Below are positions 24,438 to 32,747 of a stretch of 60,399 bases of DNA, piece by piece. Position numbers and translations under genes: made by a program. The notes below the pieces were generated by a model. It did not search any database. It was given only the letters and a program-made list of their open reading frames with translations, and was not told the origin of the DNA. Origin of the DNA: Corallococcus terminator. Its GTDB lineage: Bacteria; Myxococcota; Myxococcia; Myxococcales; Myxococcaceae. Location: positions 1-60,399 of the forward strand of contig NZ_RAVZ01000009.1 in NCBI RefSeq assembly GCF_003611635.1, read 5' to 3'. Positions within the stretch are counted from its first letter, which is position 1. Each line of letters begins with the position of its first letter.

Positions 24438-25024
24438 CACTTCGTTCCCTTCTTCGCGGGCGCGACCTGCTGCGCCTGGAGCGCCGCGCGGATGGTCGAC
24501 TTGAGCTGCGCGAGCGTCACCGGCTTCGCGTTCGACTCGGTCTCCTGGCGCGTCTGGGGATCGATGAGCACCGCGTCCCCGGTGGGCGCCGGCACCGCCA
24601 TCGCGCCCGTCTTGGAGTCGGAGCGCTGCACCTGGTACTTGCCCTGCGCCATGCCCGCCAGTTGGAACGCGGATGCGCCCTTCTTCTCCAGGAAGACGAC
24701 GACCTCCTCCCCTTCGGAGAACGTCGCCAGCCCGCTCACCACCTGTCCGATGTCGCCCACCCGGCCTCCCGGCTGGGTGACGAGCACCGTGCCGCCGGAC
24801 GTGCCCTTGAGCGACTCGGTGACTTCGATCTCCACGTCGGTGACGATCCGCCGGTTGTCGCCGCTCCAGCGGCTCTGCACGCGCCGGACAACCCCCTGCA
24901 CCACCGCGTCGGACGCCTGCGCCATCTGGGGAAGGTCCGCGCGCAGCATCGTCGTGGCCCCCGCCGGAAGCCCCCCGAGCAGGGCGGCCAGCACCAGCGT
25001 GCGAACTGCGTGTCGAATCGACAT
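24437..25024 (-). CDS. Secreted protein of unknown function, first gene of the metalloprotease operon
   Basis: 195 residues from ATG 25024, with AAGGAG seven bases upstream. Residues 1-24 are a signal peptide ending near AGA. The mature part (MLRADLPQMAQASDAVVQGV, TDVEIEVTESLKG, FSEGEEVVVFLEK) is rich in beta strands and resembles a small beta-barrel family in which a surface or periplasmic protein accompanies such proteases. There is no catalytic motif, no cysteine and no anchor. Strict translational coupling to two metalloproteases suggests it is their chaperone, inhibitor or substrate; that is inference. Confidence 0.75.
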   Translation of the reverse strand: MSIRHAVRTLVLAALLGGLPAGATTMLRADLPQMAQASDAVVQGVVRRVQSRWSGDNRRIVTDVEIEVTESLKGTSGGTVLVTQPGGRVGDIGQVVSGLATFSEGEEVVVFLEKKGASAFQLAGMAQGKYQVQRSDSKTGAMAVPAPTGDAVLIDPQTRQETESNAKPVTLAQLKSTIRAALQAQQVAPAKKGTK

Positions 25025-25113
25025 GTGAAGTCTCCTTGGCTTCGAAGCCTAACTCCAAGAGGGCGGCTTGCGTTGACCCTCATGCATCCCTCCTGCTATC
25101 GCGCGCCTGTCCT
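25025..25113. promoter_or_regulatory. Divergent promoter region; candidate gltX promoter
   Basis: An 89-base gap between the protease operon and gltX. TTGACC at 25073-25078 followed 18 bases later by TATCGC at 25097-25102 is a weak sigma-70-like candidate for gltX. It would start transcription only a few bases before the ATG at 25114, consistent with the lack of a ribosome site there, so the gltX mRNA may be nearly leaderless. Confidence 0.3.
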
Positions 25114-26556
25114 ATGGCCCCGTCCAAACCCCGCGTCCGCTTCGCTCCGTCTCCTACTGGATACCTCCACATCGGCGGTGCCCGCACCGCGCTCTTCAAC
25201 TACCTCTACGCGCGGCGTTACGGCGGCACCTTCATCCTGCGCATCGAGGACACGGACCAGGAGCGCTCCACCCCGGAGTCCGTGAAGGCCATCCTGGATG
25301 GCCTGAACTGGCTGGGCCTGGACTGGGATGAAGGCCCCGGCAAGGAGGGTGCCTTCGGCCCCTACTTCCAGACCCAGCGGCTGGACACCTACCGCGCCCA
25401 CGCCGACCAGCTCATCTCCGAGGGCAAGGCCTTTCGCTGCTACTGCACCCGCGAGGAGATCGCCGCGCGGCGCGAGGTGGCGGACAAGGAGAAGCGCGCC
25501 TACCGCTACGAGGGCACCTGCTACGAGCTGAAGGCCCCGCCCGAGGGCAAGAAGCTGGAGGACGCGGTCATCCGCTTCCGCATGCCCACGGGCGACGGAA
25601 AGGTGTCGTACGACGACAAGGTCCTGGGCGTCATCACCAAGCCGTACTCGGACCTGGACGACTGGGTCATGATGCGCGCGGACGGCATCCCGCTCTACAA
25701 CTACGGCTGCGTCATCGACGACCACCTGATGGAGATCTCCCTGGTGGCACGCGGCCAGGAGCACATCAACTCCACCTTCCCGCAACTGATGCTCTACCAG
25801 GCGCTGGGGTGGACGCCGCCGGAGTTCGCGCACCTGCCGCTCATCCTGGGGCCCGACCGCGAGAAGCTCTCCAAGCGCAAGCACCCGGAAGCGGACGTGA
25901 TGCTCCACGCGAGCACCGGCATCCTGCCGGAGGGCCTGCTCAACTTCGTCATCCGCCTGGGCTGGAGCCACGGCAACGACGAGGTCATCTCCCGCGAGCA
26001 GATGGTGGAGTGGTTCGACTTCGACGGCGTGGGCAGCACCTCCGGCGTGTGGGATCCCGTCAAGCTCAAGTGGTTCAATCAGGAGTGGCTCAAGCGCCTG
26101 CCCTCCGCCGTCATCGCGGAGCGGCTGTTGCCCTTCCTGGAGGCCCGCGGCTTCCAGGCCCGGGGCGACGCGCGGCTGGAGCCGATGGTGATCGCGCTGC
26201 GCGAGCGCTCGCAGACGTTGGAGGAGATGGCGAACACCGCGTCCATCTACTTCCGCACCGGCGTCACGCTGGATGAGAAGGCCGCGGCCAAGCACCTGAG
26301 CGGGGACTCGCTGGGCCTGCTGCGCCAGGCCCGGGAGCGGCTGGTGGCGCTGCCCGCCTGGACGGTGGAGCTGCTGGATGGCGTGGTGAAGACGGTGAGC
26401 GAAACCGCGAGCGTGGGCATGGGCAAGGTGGCCCAGCCCCTGCGCGTCGCCATCACCGGCAACACCACCAGCCCCGGCATCGGCGAAACGCTGCTCTTCG
26501 CCGGGCGTGACGAAGCCCTCCGGCGCATCGACGCGGCGCTCGCGCGCGGCGGGTGA
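25114..26556 (+). CDS. gltX: Glutamyl-tRNA synthetase
   Basis: 480 residues from ATG 25114, giving the conserved start RVRFAPSPTGYLHIGGART, in which HIGG (residues 19-22) is the HIGH signature. The second class-I signature appears as EKLSKRK (about 250-256). LRIEDTDQERS and NYGCVIDDHLMEISLVARGQ are typical of bacterial GltX. The C-terminal helical anticodon-binding part is complete, ending in the GMGKVAQPLRVAITGNTTSP segment. It charges tRNA-Glu, one copy of which lies about 660 bases downstream. No usable Shine-Dalgarno precedes the ATG. Confidence 0.97.
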   Translation: MAPSKPRVRFAPSPTGYLHIGGARTALFNYLYARRYGGTFILRIEDTDQERSTPESVKAILDGLNWLGLDWDEGPGKEGAFGPYFQTQRLDTYRAHADQLISEGKAFRCYCTREEIAARREVADKEKRAYRYEGTCYELKAPPEGKKLEDAVIRFRMPTGDGKVSYDDKVLGVITKPYSDLDDWVMMRADGIPLYNYGCVIDDHLMEISLVARGQEHINSTFPQLMLYQALGWTPPEFAHLPLILGPDREKLSKRKHPEADVMLHASTGILPEGLLNFVIRLGWSHGNDEVISREQMVEWFDFDGVGSTSGVWDPVKLKWFNQEWLKRLPSAVIAERLLPFLEARGFQARGDARLEPMVIALRERSQTLEEMANTASIYFRTGVTLDEKAAAKHLSGDSLGLLRQARERLVALPAWTVELLDGVVKTVSETASVGMGKVAQPLRVAITGNTTSPGIGETLLFAGRDEALRRIDAALARGG

Positions 26557-26602
26557 GATTGACGGTGGACGCGGGCGTCGCCGGGCCCTATCTTGGCCGG
26601 CG

Positions 26603-27010
26603 ATGACGCGACCGCTTGACAGCCTGCGACCCCATTTCTATAAGGCGCGCCCGCTCGGGGCGGTGCTGCTGGCCCTCTGGGCGGCGGCGTCGGGCGCCGA
26701 AGTCGTGAACGGCGCCCAACTCCCGGATGGTGCCCAGAAGGTGGGCGAGAACCGGTACCGGGCATCGCGCGATTTCGAGGCGACGCTCGACTACTACAAG
26801 ACCGTCTATCCGTCCTCGAGCTACCCGAGGCGATCGATCGTCAACCAGCCGGGCGTGAAGGCCGTGCACATCACCAACCCGTCGGGGAAGAACTTCGAAG
26901 GGTTGAACATCTACGAGGCGAACGAAGAGGTTCGCATCTACGTCGTCCCGCTGCAGGGGGCCGCGAAGCCGGCGAAGAAAGATGCGAAGCCGGTCAGGAA
27001 AACGAAGTAG
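26603..27010 (+). CDS. Small exported protein of unknown function
   Basis: 135 residues from ATG 26603, 46 bases after gltX. Residues ~15-34 (PLGAVLLALWAAASGA) are a signal peptide or N-terminal anchor. The central part (KVGENRYRASRDFEATLDYY, KAVHITNPSGKNFEGLNIYE, NEEVRIYVVPL) is a compact alpha/beta fold and the C-terminal 25 residues are Lys-rich. I do not recognise the family. Starting at an upstream codon in the gltX frame overlap (26507) would destroy the signal peptide, so the ATG at 26603 is preferred. Confidence 0.7.
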   Translation: MTRPLDSLRPHFYKARPLGAVLLALWAAASGAEVVNGAQLPDGAQKVGENRYRASRDFEATLDYYKTVYPSSSYPRRSIVNQPGVKAVHITNPSGKNFEGLNIYEANEEVRIYVVPLQGAAKPAKKDAKPVRKTK

Positions 27011-27071
27011 TTGAAGTCGAGCAGAGAGTTGGATAGTAGAAGCGCCCGCAGCAGCAGGTCCCGCAGGTCTT

Positions 27072-27142
27072 TGGGGAATCGTCTAACGGTAGGACAGCAG
27101 ACTCTGACTCTGCTTATCTAGGTTCGAATCCTAGTTCCCCAG
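27072..27142 (+). tRNA. tRNA-Gln (anticodon CTG)
   Basis: A full cloverleaf can be folded: acceptor TGGGGAA pairs with TTCCCCA, D arm GTCT/GGAC, anticodon stem GCAGA/TCTGC around loop CTCTGAC giving anticodon CTG, and T arm TAGG-TTCGAAT-CCTA. The discriminator is G and CCA is not encoded. It reads CAG codons. Confidence 0.93.
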
Positions 27143-27218
27143 CTGAAGTTCCTGGTTGACGTCAGCAACCAGAAAATGTAGGAAGCGTCGGCATCAAAGG
27201 CGCGGTTGTAAGCAAGCC

Positions 27219-27290
27219 GGCCCTGTCGTCTAGCGGTTAGGACGGAGCCCTCTCACGGCTCAAACTCGGGTTCGAATCCCGGCAGGGTCA
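27219..27290 (+). tRNA. tRNA-Glu (anticodon CTC)
   Basis: Acceptor GGCCCTG pairs with CAGGGTC (one G-T pair). The D arm is GTCTAGCGGTTAGGAC, the anticodon stem GAGCC/GGCTC encloses CTCTCAC giving CTC, and the T arm is CGGG-TTCGAAT-CCCG. CCA is not encoded. It reads GAG, a major Glu codon in this GC-rich genome. It lies close to the gltX gene, although in a separate position behind tRNA-Gln. Confidence 0.94.
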
Positions 27291-27298
27291 CACAGAGA

Positions 27299-27335
27299 CG
27301 CCCACCTTCTGAAAAGAAGGTGGGCGTTTCGCTTT
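27299..27335 (+). terminator. Intrinsic terminator of the tRNA unit
   Basis: A perfect 12-bp stem, 27299-27310 with 27315-27326, closed by the tetraloop GAAA and followed by TTTCGCTTT. It is the clearest rho-independent terminator in the window and ends the tRNA-Gln/tRNA-Glu transcript. Confidence 0.9.
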
Positions 27336-27380
27336 GCGGGCCATGCTTCGAGGACAGGCCCGCTTCGGCCCCTCGGCGGA

Positions 27381-27408
27381 AGCTGGTTCGAGTCCCAGCC
27401 GGGTCGCT
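27381..27408 (+). other. tRNA-like 3' remnant (T arm plus acceptor side)
   Basis: AGCTGGTTCGAGTCCCAGCC looks like a tRNA T arm (stem CTGG/CCAG around TTCGAGT) followed by GGGTCGCT, an acceptor-like 3' side. No matching 5' half, D arm or anticodon arm lies upstream, so this is not a functional tRNA. It could be the scar of a duplication or of integration at a tRNA end. Confidence 0.45.
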
Positions 27409-27456
27409 GCTGGCGCCCCCTCTTCCGGAAGGATGGAGGGGGGCGCCGCGCCGGCT

Positions 27457-28443
27457 TCAGGACGTGACGGCGATGCTCTGGCGGAAGGCGTCCAGCGCCG
27501 CGGTGAGCCGCTCCTGGGCGCGCTGGATGCCCCGGCGCATCAGCAACATGCGCACCTTCTCCGGAAGGACGCGGGTGGCGTTGGCCTGTCCGTAGCCCAC
27601 CAGGTCCATGCGCAGGGTGATGGCCTCCAGCAGGTCGCTCAGGTCGGCGTCCGCGCCCGCCAGGAGCACCACGTCGGAGGCGCCTCCCTGGAGGCGTTCC
27701 GCCAGCGTGCGCCACTGCGGATCCCCGGTCTCCACCACCACGACGTCCGCGGCATCCAGTTGGGGCGAATACGGCGGCAGCTCCACCACCTCGAAGCGCG
27801 CCTCCTTCAGCACCCTCACGGCCTCGCTGCTGCCCACCACCGCGACGCTGCCCTGCTGGACCAGGCGCACCGTCTCCTCGTAGTTGCGCAGCTCCGTCTC
27901 CAGCGCCACATGCGCGGGCTCCGGCGCGTCGCGGCCGGCGTCCAGCAACACCGCGGCCTGCCGGGCGACTTCACGCGCGCCGTTGCGCGTGCGCACGCGT
28001 TCGGTGCGGCGCTCCAGCGCGGCGCGCACCTTGGCGCGCAGCACGCGCAGGTCATCGAAGGGCTTGAGGATGTAGTCGCTGGCCCCGGCGGCGAACGCGG
28101 CGATGACGGACTCGGAGCTGGCGTAGGCGGTGATCATCACCGCCTCCAGCGCGGGCTGCATCCGGCGAGCCTCCGAGATGAGCTCCACCCCGCCCATGCC
28201 GGGCAGGTTCTTGTCCGTCACCAGCACGTCGATGCGCTGGTCCCTCAACAAGGTGAGCGCCTCTTCCGCACTGCCCACCGGGAACACGACGAGGTCCGCC
28301 TCGCGCCCCAGAAGGCGCACGCAGATGTCGAGCACCACCGGCTCGTCATCCACCAGCAGCACCTTCGAGGCGAGCGTCCCCCGCCCTTCCCCTTCACCTT
28401 CACCGGTCTCGAACGGGAGATCCATGAATTGGGAGGATCGCAC
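27457..28443 (-). CDS. Response regulator with uncharacterised C-terminal domain
   Basis: 328 residues from GTG 28443; ATG 28425 is an alternative. The N-terminal receiver (about 25-145) has VLLVDDE, phosphoacceptor Asp77 in VLVTDKNLPGMGG, Thr in MITAY and Lys in LKPFDD. A helical connector follows, and the last ~170 residues contain an alpha/beta segment (GSVAVVGSSEAVRVLKEARF, VVELPPYSPQLDAADVVVVE) that looks like a degenerate second receiver-like Rossmann fold without a phosphoacceptor, then helices. There is no DNA-binding domain. It probably works through protein contacts; a partner kinase such as the one at 29048-30205 is possible. Confidence 0.8.
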   Translation of the reverse strand: MRSSQFMDLPFETGEGEGEGRGTLASKVLLVDDEPVVLDICVRLLGREADLVVFPVGSAEEALTLLRDQRIDVLVTDKNLPGMGGVELISEARRMQPALEAVMITAYASSESVIAAFAAGASDYILKPFDDLRVLRAKVRAALERRTERVRTRNGAREVARQAAVLLDAGRDAPEPAHVALETELRNYEETVRLVQQGSVAVVGSSEAVRVLKEARFEVVELPPYSPQLDAADVVVVETGDPQWRTLAERLQGGASDVVLLAGADADLSDLLEAITLRMDLVGYGQANATRVLPEKVRMLLMRRGIQRAQERLTAALDAFRQSIAVTS

Positions 28444-28497
28444 AGCTCACGTCCAACTTCGAGGGTGGGAAGAGGCCGGTGTGTCTATGCTCGCGGA

Positions 28498-29076
28498 GTG
28501 AGCTTCGAAGACGCGCTCCGGGAGAACCGGGTGCCGCCACTGCTGGGCGACGTGCGGCTGTTCTACGACGGGGGTCGGCTGGTGGGTGAGTCCCTGCCAC
28601 CACCCTGGACGCTGCGGGTCCTGCCCTCGCTGTGCCTGGGGCTGGCCGGGGTGAGCACCGTCGTGGGCACGGGGCTGCTCGTGCTGGACACCGCCCGGAT
28701 TCCCGGCACCGCGTCGCTGGCGCTGGCCCTCGCGGGGGCGCTGGTCCTCACGGCGCTCGTGCTGGAGGCGCGGCTCAAGCGCCGCCGCTTCGTGCTGCAC
28801 TTCAAGACGGAGTCGCTGCGGCTGGAGACGCTCGCGTGGGCGCCCGGGACCGCGAAGACGGAGACGCTGCCCTTCGACGAGGTGCGGGCCGTGCACATCG
28901 TCCAGCCTCCGGGCGGGCGCTATTCACTCGTGGTGGAGTACGGCCCCCTGGAAGCGCCACGACGCGCACTCCTGGTGCGAGACGTGCGCCCCCAGGAAGG
29001 CGAAACCCTTCACCGGGTGTGGCGCCTCCTGCACAACGCCTTCGGGCTCAAGGGGGCGGGGCTCGCCGGAAGGTGA
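28498..29076 (+). CDS. Membrane protein of unknown function with two transmembrane helices
   Basis: 192 residues from GTG 28498. Two adjacent transmembrane helices lie at about residues 42-90 (VLPSLCLGLAGVSTVVGTGL and ASLALALAGALVLTALVLEA). The C-terminal ~100 residues form a cytoplasmic PH-like or bPH-like beta domain (FVLHFKTESLRLETLAW, LPFDEVRAVHIVQPP, YSLVVEYGPLEAPRRALLVR). This layout resembles small membrane proteins with bacterial PH domains, but I cannot assign a family. The end overlaps the convergent kinase gene by 29 bases. The upstream gap to the response regulator is only 54 bases and must hold both promoters. Confidence 0.7.
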   Translation: MSFEDALRENRVPPLLGDVRLFYDGGRLVGESLPPPWTLRVLPSLCLGLAGVSTVVGTGLLVLDTARIPGTASLALALAGALVLTALVLEARLKRRRFVLHFKTESLRLETLAWAPGTAKTETLPFDEVRAVHIVQPPGGRYSLVVEYGPLEAPRRALLVRDVRPQEGETLHRVWRLLHNAFGLKGAGLAGR

Positions 29077-30205
29077 GCTCGATTTCAGTGCCCTCGCCCG
29101 GCGTGGACGTCAGCCGGAGCTGACCTCCGAACTGCGTCACCAGTTCGCGGCAGATGGACAGGCCCAGGCCCGTGCCAATGCCCACCGGCTTGGTGGTGAA
29201 GAGCGGCTGGAACACGCGCTCCTGCAACGCGACGGGGATGCCGCACCCGTTGTCCACCACCGACAGCACCACGTCGGATTCGGTCGCCGCCCACCGCACG
29301 TCGATGCGGCCCGTGCGGCCCGTGCCCTCCATGGCCTGCGCCGCGTTGACGATGAGGTTGAGCACCACCTGGCACAGCTTCACCGGCCCGAAGACGATGC
29401 GCACGGGGTCGCCGCTGCTCGTCAGCCGTGCCCTGTCCCGCACCTCCGCGCGCGCCAGCTTCACCGCGAAGGACACCACTTCGGCCACGTCCGCGGTGGT
29501 CTCCAGGTCCTCGCCGCGCGCCTGCGTCCGCAGGCCCAACGCCACCTCGCGCAGGTGGCCCGCGCCCTCGGACAGGTCCTTGATGAGCGACGGCAGGTCC
29601 TCGATGGTGGAGGACACCTCCTCGTCCGGATCCGTCGCCAGGTGGCGCGACACGTACTGCACCACCGGCTGCATGTCGCGCTGGAGCGAGGACACGTTCT
29701 GCGTGAGGTAGCCCACCGGGCCCATGAGCTCGTGCGCGATGCCCGCGGTCACCTGCCCCAGCGTGGCCAGACGCTCGGACTTCATCATCCGGCCTTCCAC
29801 CTCGCGGATGCGCAGCTCCAGCCGGGCAATCTTGAGCGCGTCCTCCAGCGCCGCCAGCAGCTCCGCGCGGTCCCACGGCTTGACGAAGTAGCGCGTCACC
29901 TGACCGCGGTTCACCGCGTCGATGACGGCCTGCATGTCCGCGTACGCCGTGACGAGCATGCGCTTGGCGTCCGGCGCGATGGTGCGGGCGCGCTCCAGCA
30001 ACTCCACGCCCGTCATCCCCGGCATGCGCTGATCCGACAGCACCACGCCAATCTCCCCGCGCCGCTGCTCCAGCAGCGCCAGGGCCTCGTTGGGGGACGA
30101 GCACCGGAAGATGCGAAACTTCTGCCCGAAGTTGGCGTCGAACACCCTCAGGTTGAGGGCGTCGTCGTCCACGTACAGCACGGCGGGCAGGTCCGAGGCG
30201 TTCAT
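29048..30205 (-). CDS. Receiver-histidine kinase hybrid protein
   Basis: 385 residues. An N-terminal receiver has YVDDD and phosphoacceptor Asp58 (VVLSDQRMPGM), with MLVTAY and YFVKPW completing the site. A coiled-coil linker leads to the H box TAGIAHELMGPVGYL with His158, and the HATPase domain is intact: NLIVNAAQAM (N), VVDNGCGIP (G1), FTTKPVGIGTGLGLSI (F/G2). This reverse order, receiver then kinase, suggests the receiver gates the kinase. It has no membrane span and should be cytosolic. The partner is unknown. Confidence 0.9.
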   Translation of the reverse strand: MNASDLPAVLYVDDDALNLRVFDANFGQKFRIFRCSSPNEALALLEQRRGEIGVVLSDQRMPGMTGVELLERARTIAPDAKRMLVTAYADMQAVIDAVNRGQVTRYFVKPWDRAELLAALEDALKIARLELRIREVEGRMMKSERLATLGQVTAGIAHELMGPVGYLTQNVSSLQRDMQPVVQYVSRHLATDPDEEVSSTIEDLPSLIKDLSEGAGHLREVALGLRTQARGEDLETTADVAEVVSFAVKLARAEVRDRARLTSSGDPVRIVFGPVKLCQVVLNLIVNAAQAMEGTGRTGRIDVRWAATESDVVLSVVDNGCGIPVALQERVFQPLFTTKPVGIGTGLGLSICRELVTQFGGQLRLTSTPGEGTEIELTFRRAPPP

Positions 30206-30353
30206 GGAGCTCCTCCAGACCGTGGCTTCCTCATCCGGAAGGCAGGCTGGTCGCGCCGAAGATAACGCGCCCTTCCGACCGCGCGCCTATGGGTACCTTC
30301 TACCCAGGGCCGGAAACGGGCGTCGAGCGGCAATCCCAGGGACACCGCCCGAC

Positions 30354-30626
30354 TCAGGCGGCGGCGTGCTCGAGGGCGTGGGCCACGGTCTCCACCGAGG
30401 GGAAACGTCCCCGAGGCAGCGACCCCAGCAGCGACACCACATGCGGCGGCGCATCGTTCTCGCGCGCCACCCACGTCAACTGTTCGGCAGTGAGCGGGAA
30501 CACCGCGCCGTGAAGCGCCTGCTGCAGTGAATGCGCCAGGGACACCGTCGGAACCGATGGAACCGGCGAAGGCTCCACCTCCCGCAGTCCAAGCCCCAGG
30601 CGCTCGCGAGTCATGTCGTCGTTCAT
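30354..30626 (-). CDS. DUF2795-like small protein
   Basis: 90 residues. The C-terminal half (PLTAEQLTWVARENDAPPHV, followed by LLGSLPRGRFPSVETVAHAL) matches the small helical DUF2795 pattern, in which one short domain is built around a Leu-rich LxxLP..F.S..EV..AL motif. The N-terminal 35 residues are Pro/Val-rich and probably flexible. Function is unknown; proteins with this domain often occur as small stress-related accessory proteins, which is a recollection. Confidence 0.7.
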   Translation of the reverse strand: MNDDMTRERLGLGLREVEPSPVPSVPTVSLAHSLQQALHGAVFPLTAEQLTWVARENDAPPHVVSLLGSLPRGRFPSVETVAHALEHAAA

Positions 30627-30810
30627 TGGATGAGAAGTTAAGCAGCGAACCGGCTCGGTTGCTGATCTTTTTTCGCCATCCGAAGGGAGTCAGGCGAGCG
30701 AGCCCTTCGCACCCACATCCCCCCGGGTAGCCCCTTCGGCGCGGGCATCCCACCGTACCGCCACGGCAGGCACCCTCCACACCCCGGTTCCCGGGGAGAA
30801 GGAACGCACC

Positions 30811-31017
30811 ATGGCGGACAAGAAGCATTCCGACGCGAAGCCCGTGAAGCACGTCCAGGCGACCCGGCCGGAGCCGTGGCCCGGCATCCAGGGCCGCTCC
30901 AAGGACCACGAGGAGGAGTTGGACACCGACACGAAGCGTGCGGAGCAGTCCAGCATCACCGACGAGCAGCGCAAGCTGGAAGACGACGCCGGGTCGGACA
31001 CGAAGACGCGGGAGTAG
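30811..31017 (+). CDS. Small hydrophilic protein, unknown
   Basis: 68 residues with a strong ribosome site (GGAGAAGGAA) just before ATG 30811. The sequence is almost wholly Lys/Asp/Glu/Ser/Thr/Gln with no predicted fold, membrane span or motif, so probably disordered. It is followed by a perfect 11-bp hairpin and is divergent from the DUF2795-like gene. The strong translation signal and clean ends support a real gene. Confidence 0.65.
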   Translation: MADKKHSDAKPVKHVQATRPEPWPGIQGRSKDHEEELDTDTKRAEQSSITDEQRKLEDDAGSDTKTRE

Positions 31018-31031
31018 CCAGCGCCCTCCCC

Positions 31032-31058
31032 CGCCCCCGTGCATGAAGCACGGGGGCG
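31032..31058. terminator. Hairpin between convergent genes, probable bidirectional terminator
   Basis: A perfect 11-bp stem, 31032-31042 with 31048-31058, around loop ATGAA. No uridine run on either strand. It lies between the small protein gene and the 3' end of the pyruvate dehydrogenase operon. Confidence 0.5.
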
Positions 31059-31082
31059 AAGGGCGGCAGGGCTGCTCGACCG

Positions 31083-32744
31083 CTAGAACAGCAACCGCGT
31101 GGGGTGCTCCAGGAGGCCCTTCAGTTCGCGCAGGTACTCCGCGCCGGTGGCCCCGTCGATGACGCGGTGGTCACCCGACAGCGTCACCGTCATCACCTTG
31201 CGGACCACGACCTGTCCGTCCCGCGCCACGGCCTTCTCGGCCACCGCGCCCACCGCGAGGATGGCGGACTGGGGCGGGTTGATGACGGCGATGAACTGGT
31301 CGATGCCGTACATGCCCAGGTTGCTCACCGTGAGCGAACCGCCCGTGTACTCGGCGGGCTTCAGGGCGCGCTTGCGGGCGCGCTCCGCCATGTCGCGGGA
31401 CTCGGCGGAGATGGTCTGCAGGCCCTTCAGGTCCGCGTCGCGGATGATGGGCGTGATGAGGCCGTCCTCGATGGCCACCGCGATGCCCACGTCCACGGTG
31501 CCGTAGTGCAGCACCTGGTCGCCCTGGAGCGACACGTTCATCTTCGGCGAGCGGCGCAGCGCGATGGCCGCCGCCTTCACGATGATGTCGTTGACGGATA
31601 CCTTCACGTCCAGCGCCTTGGCCTCCTCGCGGATCTTCACCGCGGCCTCCATCTCCACCTCGACGGTGAGATAGAAGTGAGGAACGCCGGGCTTCACCTC
31701 CGCCATGCGCTGGCCAATCACCTTGCGCATGGAGGACATGGGCACGGCCTGCGGCTCCGGGCGCGTGCCGAAGGCGCGGGCCTCGGGCTGCGCACCGGCC
31801 TTCTTCGCCTGGGGGGCCGCCGCCTGGGCGGGAGCCTTCGCAAGACCCTGGCCCAGCGCCTGCTCGACGTCGCGCTTCACCACGCGCCCGAGCGGCCCCG
31901 TGCCACGGACCTGCGCCAGGTCCAGACCGCGCTCCTGCGCGATGCGCTTCGCCAGGGGACTGGCGCGAAGCCGGCCACCACCGCTCGCCGCCGGAGCGGC
32001 CTCACGGCGGAGGGGAACGACCTGTGCCCCGGCGGGCGCGGACGGAGCCGCGGCGGCGGGAGCCTGCTGGGGGGCCGGAGCCTTGGGCGCTGCCGGAGCG
32101 GAGGCCCCGGCCTTGGCGCCCTTGGGCGTGAGGAACGCGATGGGCGCACCGACGGTGGCCATGTCGCCCTCGTTCACGACGATGCGCGCGAGCGTGCCGT
32201 CGTCGTACGCCTCCACCTCGAGGTTGGACTTGTCCGTCTCCACCTCGGCAATGGCGTCGCCGGAGGAGACCTTGTCGCCGGCTTTCTTCAGCCACTTGAC
32301 GATCTTCCCCTCCTTCATCGTGGGGGAGAGCGACGGCATCAGGAGGGCGATGCCCTCACCGGAACCCGCGGCGGCAGCGGGCTGCGCCGGAGGCTTCGCG
32401 GCGGGAGCTTCCGCCTTGGGCGCGGACGGGGCCGCGGCCTTCGGGGCTTCGGTCTTCTGGGCCGCGGCGGCGGCGGGAGCAGCGGCTCCACCGGAGACCT
32501 TCTCGCCCTTGGCGCCGAGGTAGCCGATGGGAGCCCCCACCGTCGCGACCTCGCCCTCGGGCACGGAGATCTCCAACAGGAAGCCGTCGTCGTACGCCTC
32601 CACCTCGAGGTTGGACTTGTCCGTCTCCACCTCGGCGATGGCATCTCCGGAGGCGATCTTGTCGCCGACCTTCTTCAGCCACTTGATGATCTTCCCCTCC
32701 TTCATCGTCGGGGACAGGCTGGGCATCTGGATGGGCGTCGCCAT
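31083..32744 (-). CDS. pdhC: Pyruvate dehydrogenase complex E2, dihydrolipoamide acetyltransferase
   Basis: 553 residues. Two lipoyl domains are visible, with lipoyl lysines in [10 protein letters not shown] at Lys43 and Lys172, separated by Ala/Pro-rich linkers. The peripheral-subunit-binding domain follows ([37 protein letters not shown]). The catalytic domain ends [20 protein letters not shown] with the His/Asp catalytic pair (DHRVIDG). It transfers acetyl groups from lipoamide to CoA. It is three bases after E1 beta. Symbol usage varies (pdhC/aceF). Confidence 0.95.
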   Translation of the reverse strand: MATPIQMPSLSPTMKEGKIIKWLKKVGDKIASGDAIAEVETDKSNLEVEAYDDGFLLEISVPEGEVATVGAPIGYLGAKGEKVSGGAAAPAAAAAQKTEAPKAAAPSAPKAEAPAAKPPAQPAAAAGSGEGIALLMPSLSPTMKEGKIVKWLKKAGDKVSSGDAIAEVETDKSNLEVEAYDDGTLARIVVNEGDMATVGAPIAFLTPKGAKAGASAPAAPKAPAPQQAPAAAAPSAPAGAQVVPLRREAAPAASGGGRLRASPLAKRIAQERGLDLAQVRGTGPLGRVVKRDVEQALGQGLAKAPAQAAAPQAKKAGAQPEARAFGTRPEPQAVPMSSMRKVIGQRMAEVKPGVPHFYLTVEVEMEAAVKIREEAKALDVKVSVNDIIVKAAAIALRRSPKMNVSLQGDQVLHYGTVDVGIAVAIEDGLITPIIRDADLKGLQTISAESRDMAERARKRALKPAEYTGGSLTVSNLGMYGIDQFIAVINPPQSAILAVGAVAEKAVARDGQVVVRKVMTVTLSGDHRVIDGATGAEYLRELKGLLEHPTRLLF

Positions 32745-32747
32745 CGC

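Noticed and set aside
27260-27715. Minus-strand frame with AGIRTRV at its end across the tRNA-Glu
   Set aside because: AGIRTRV is the typical artefact of translating the reverse complement of a tRNA T arm; the frame also runs through the terminator and remnant region.
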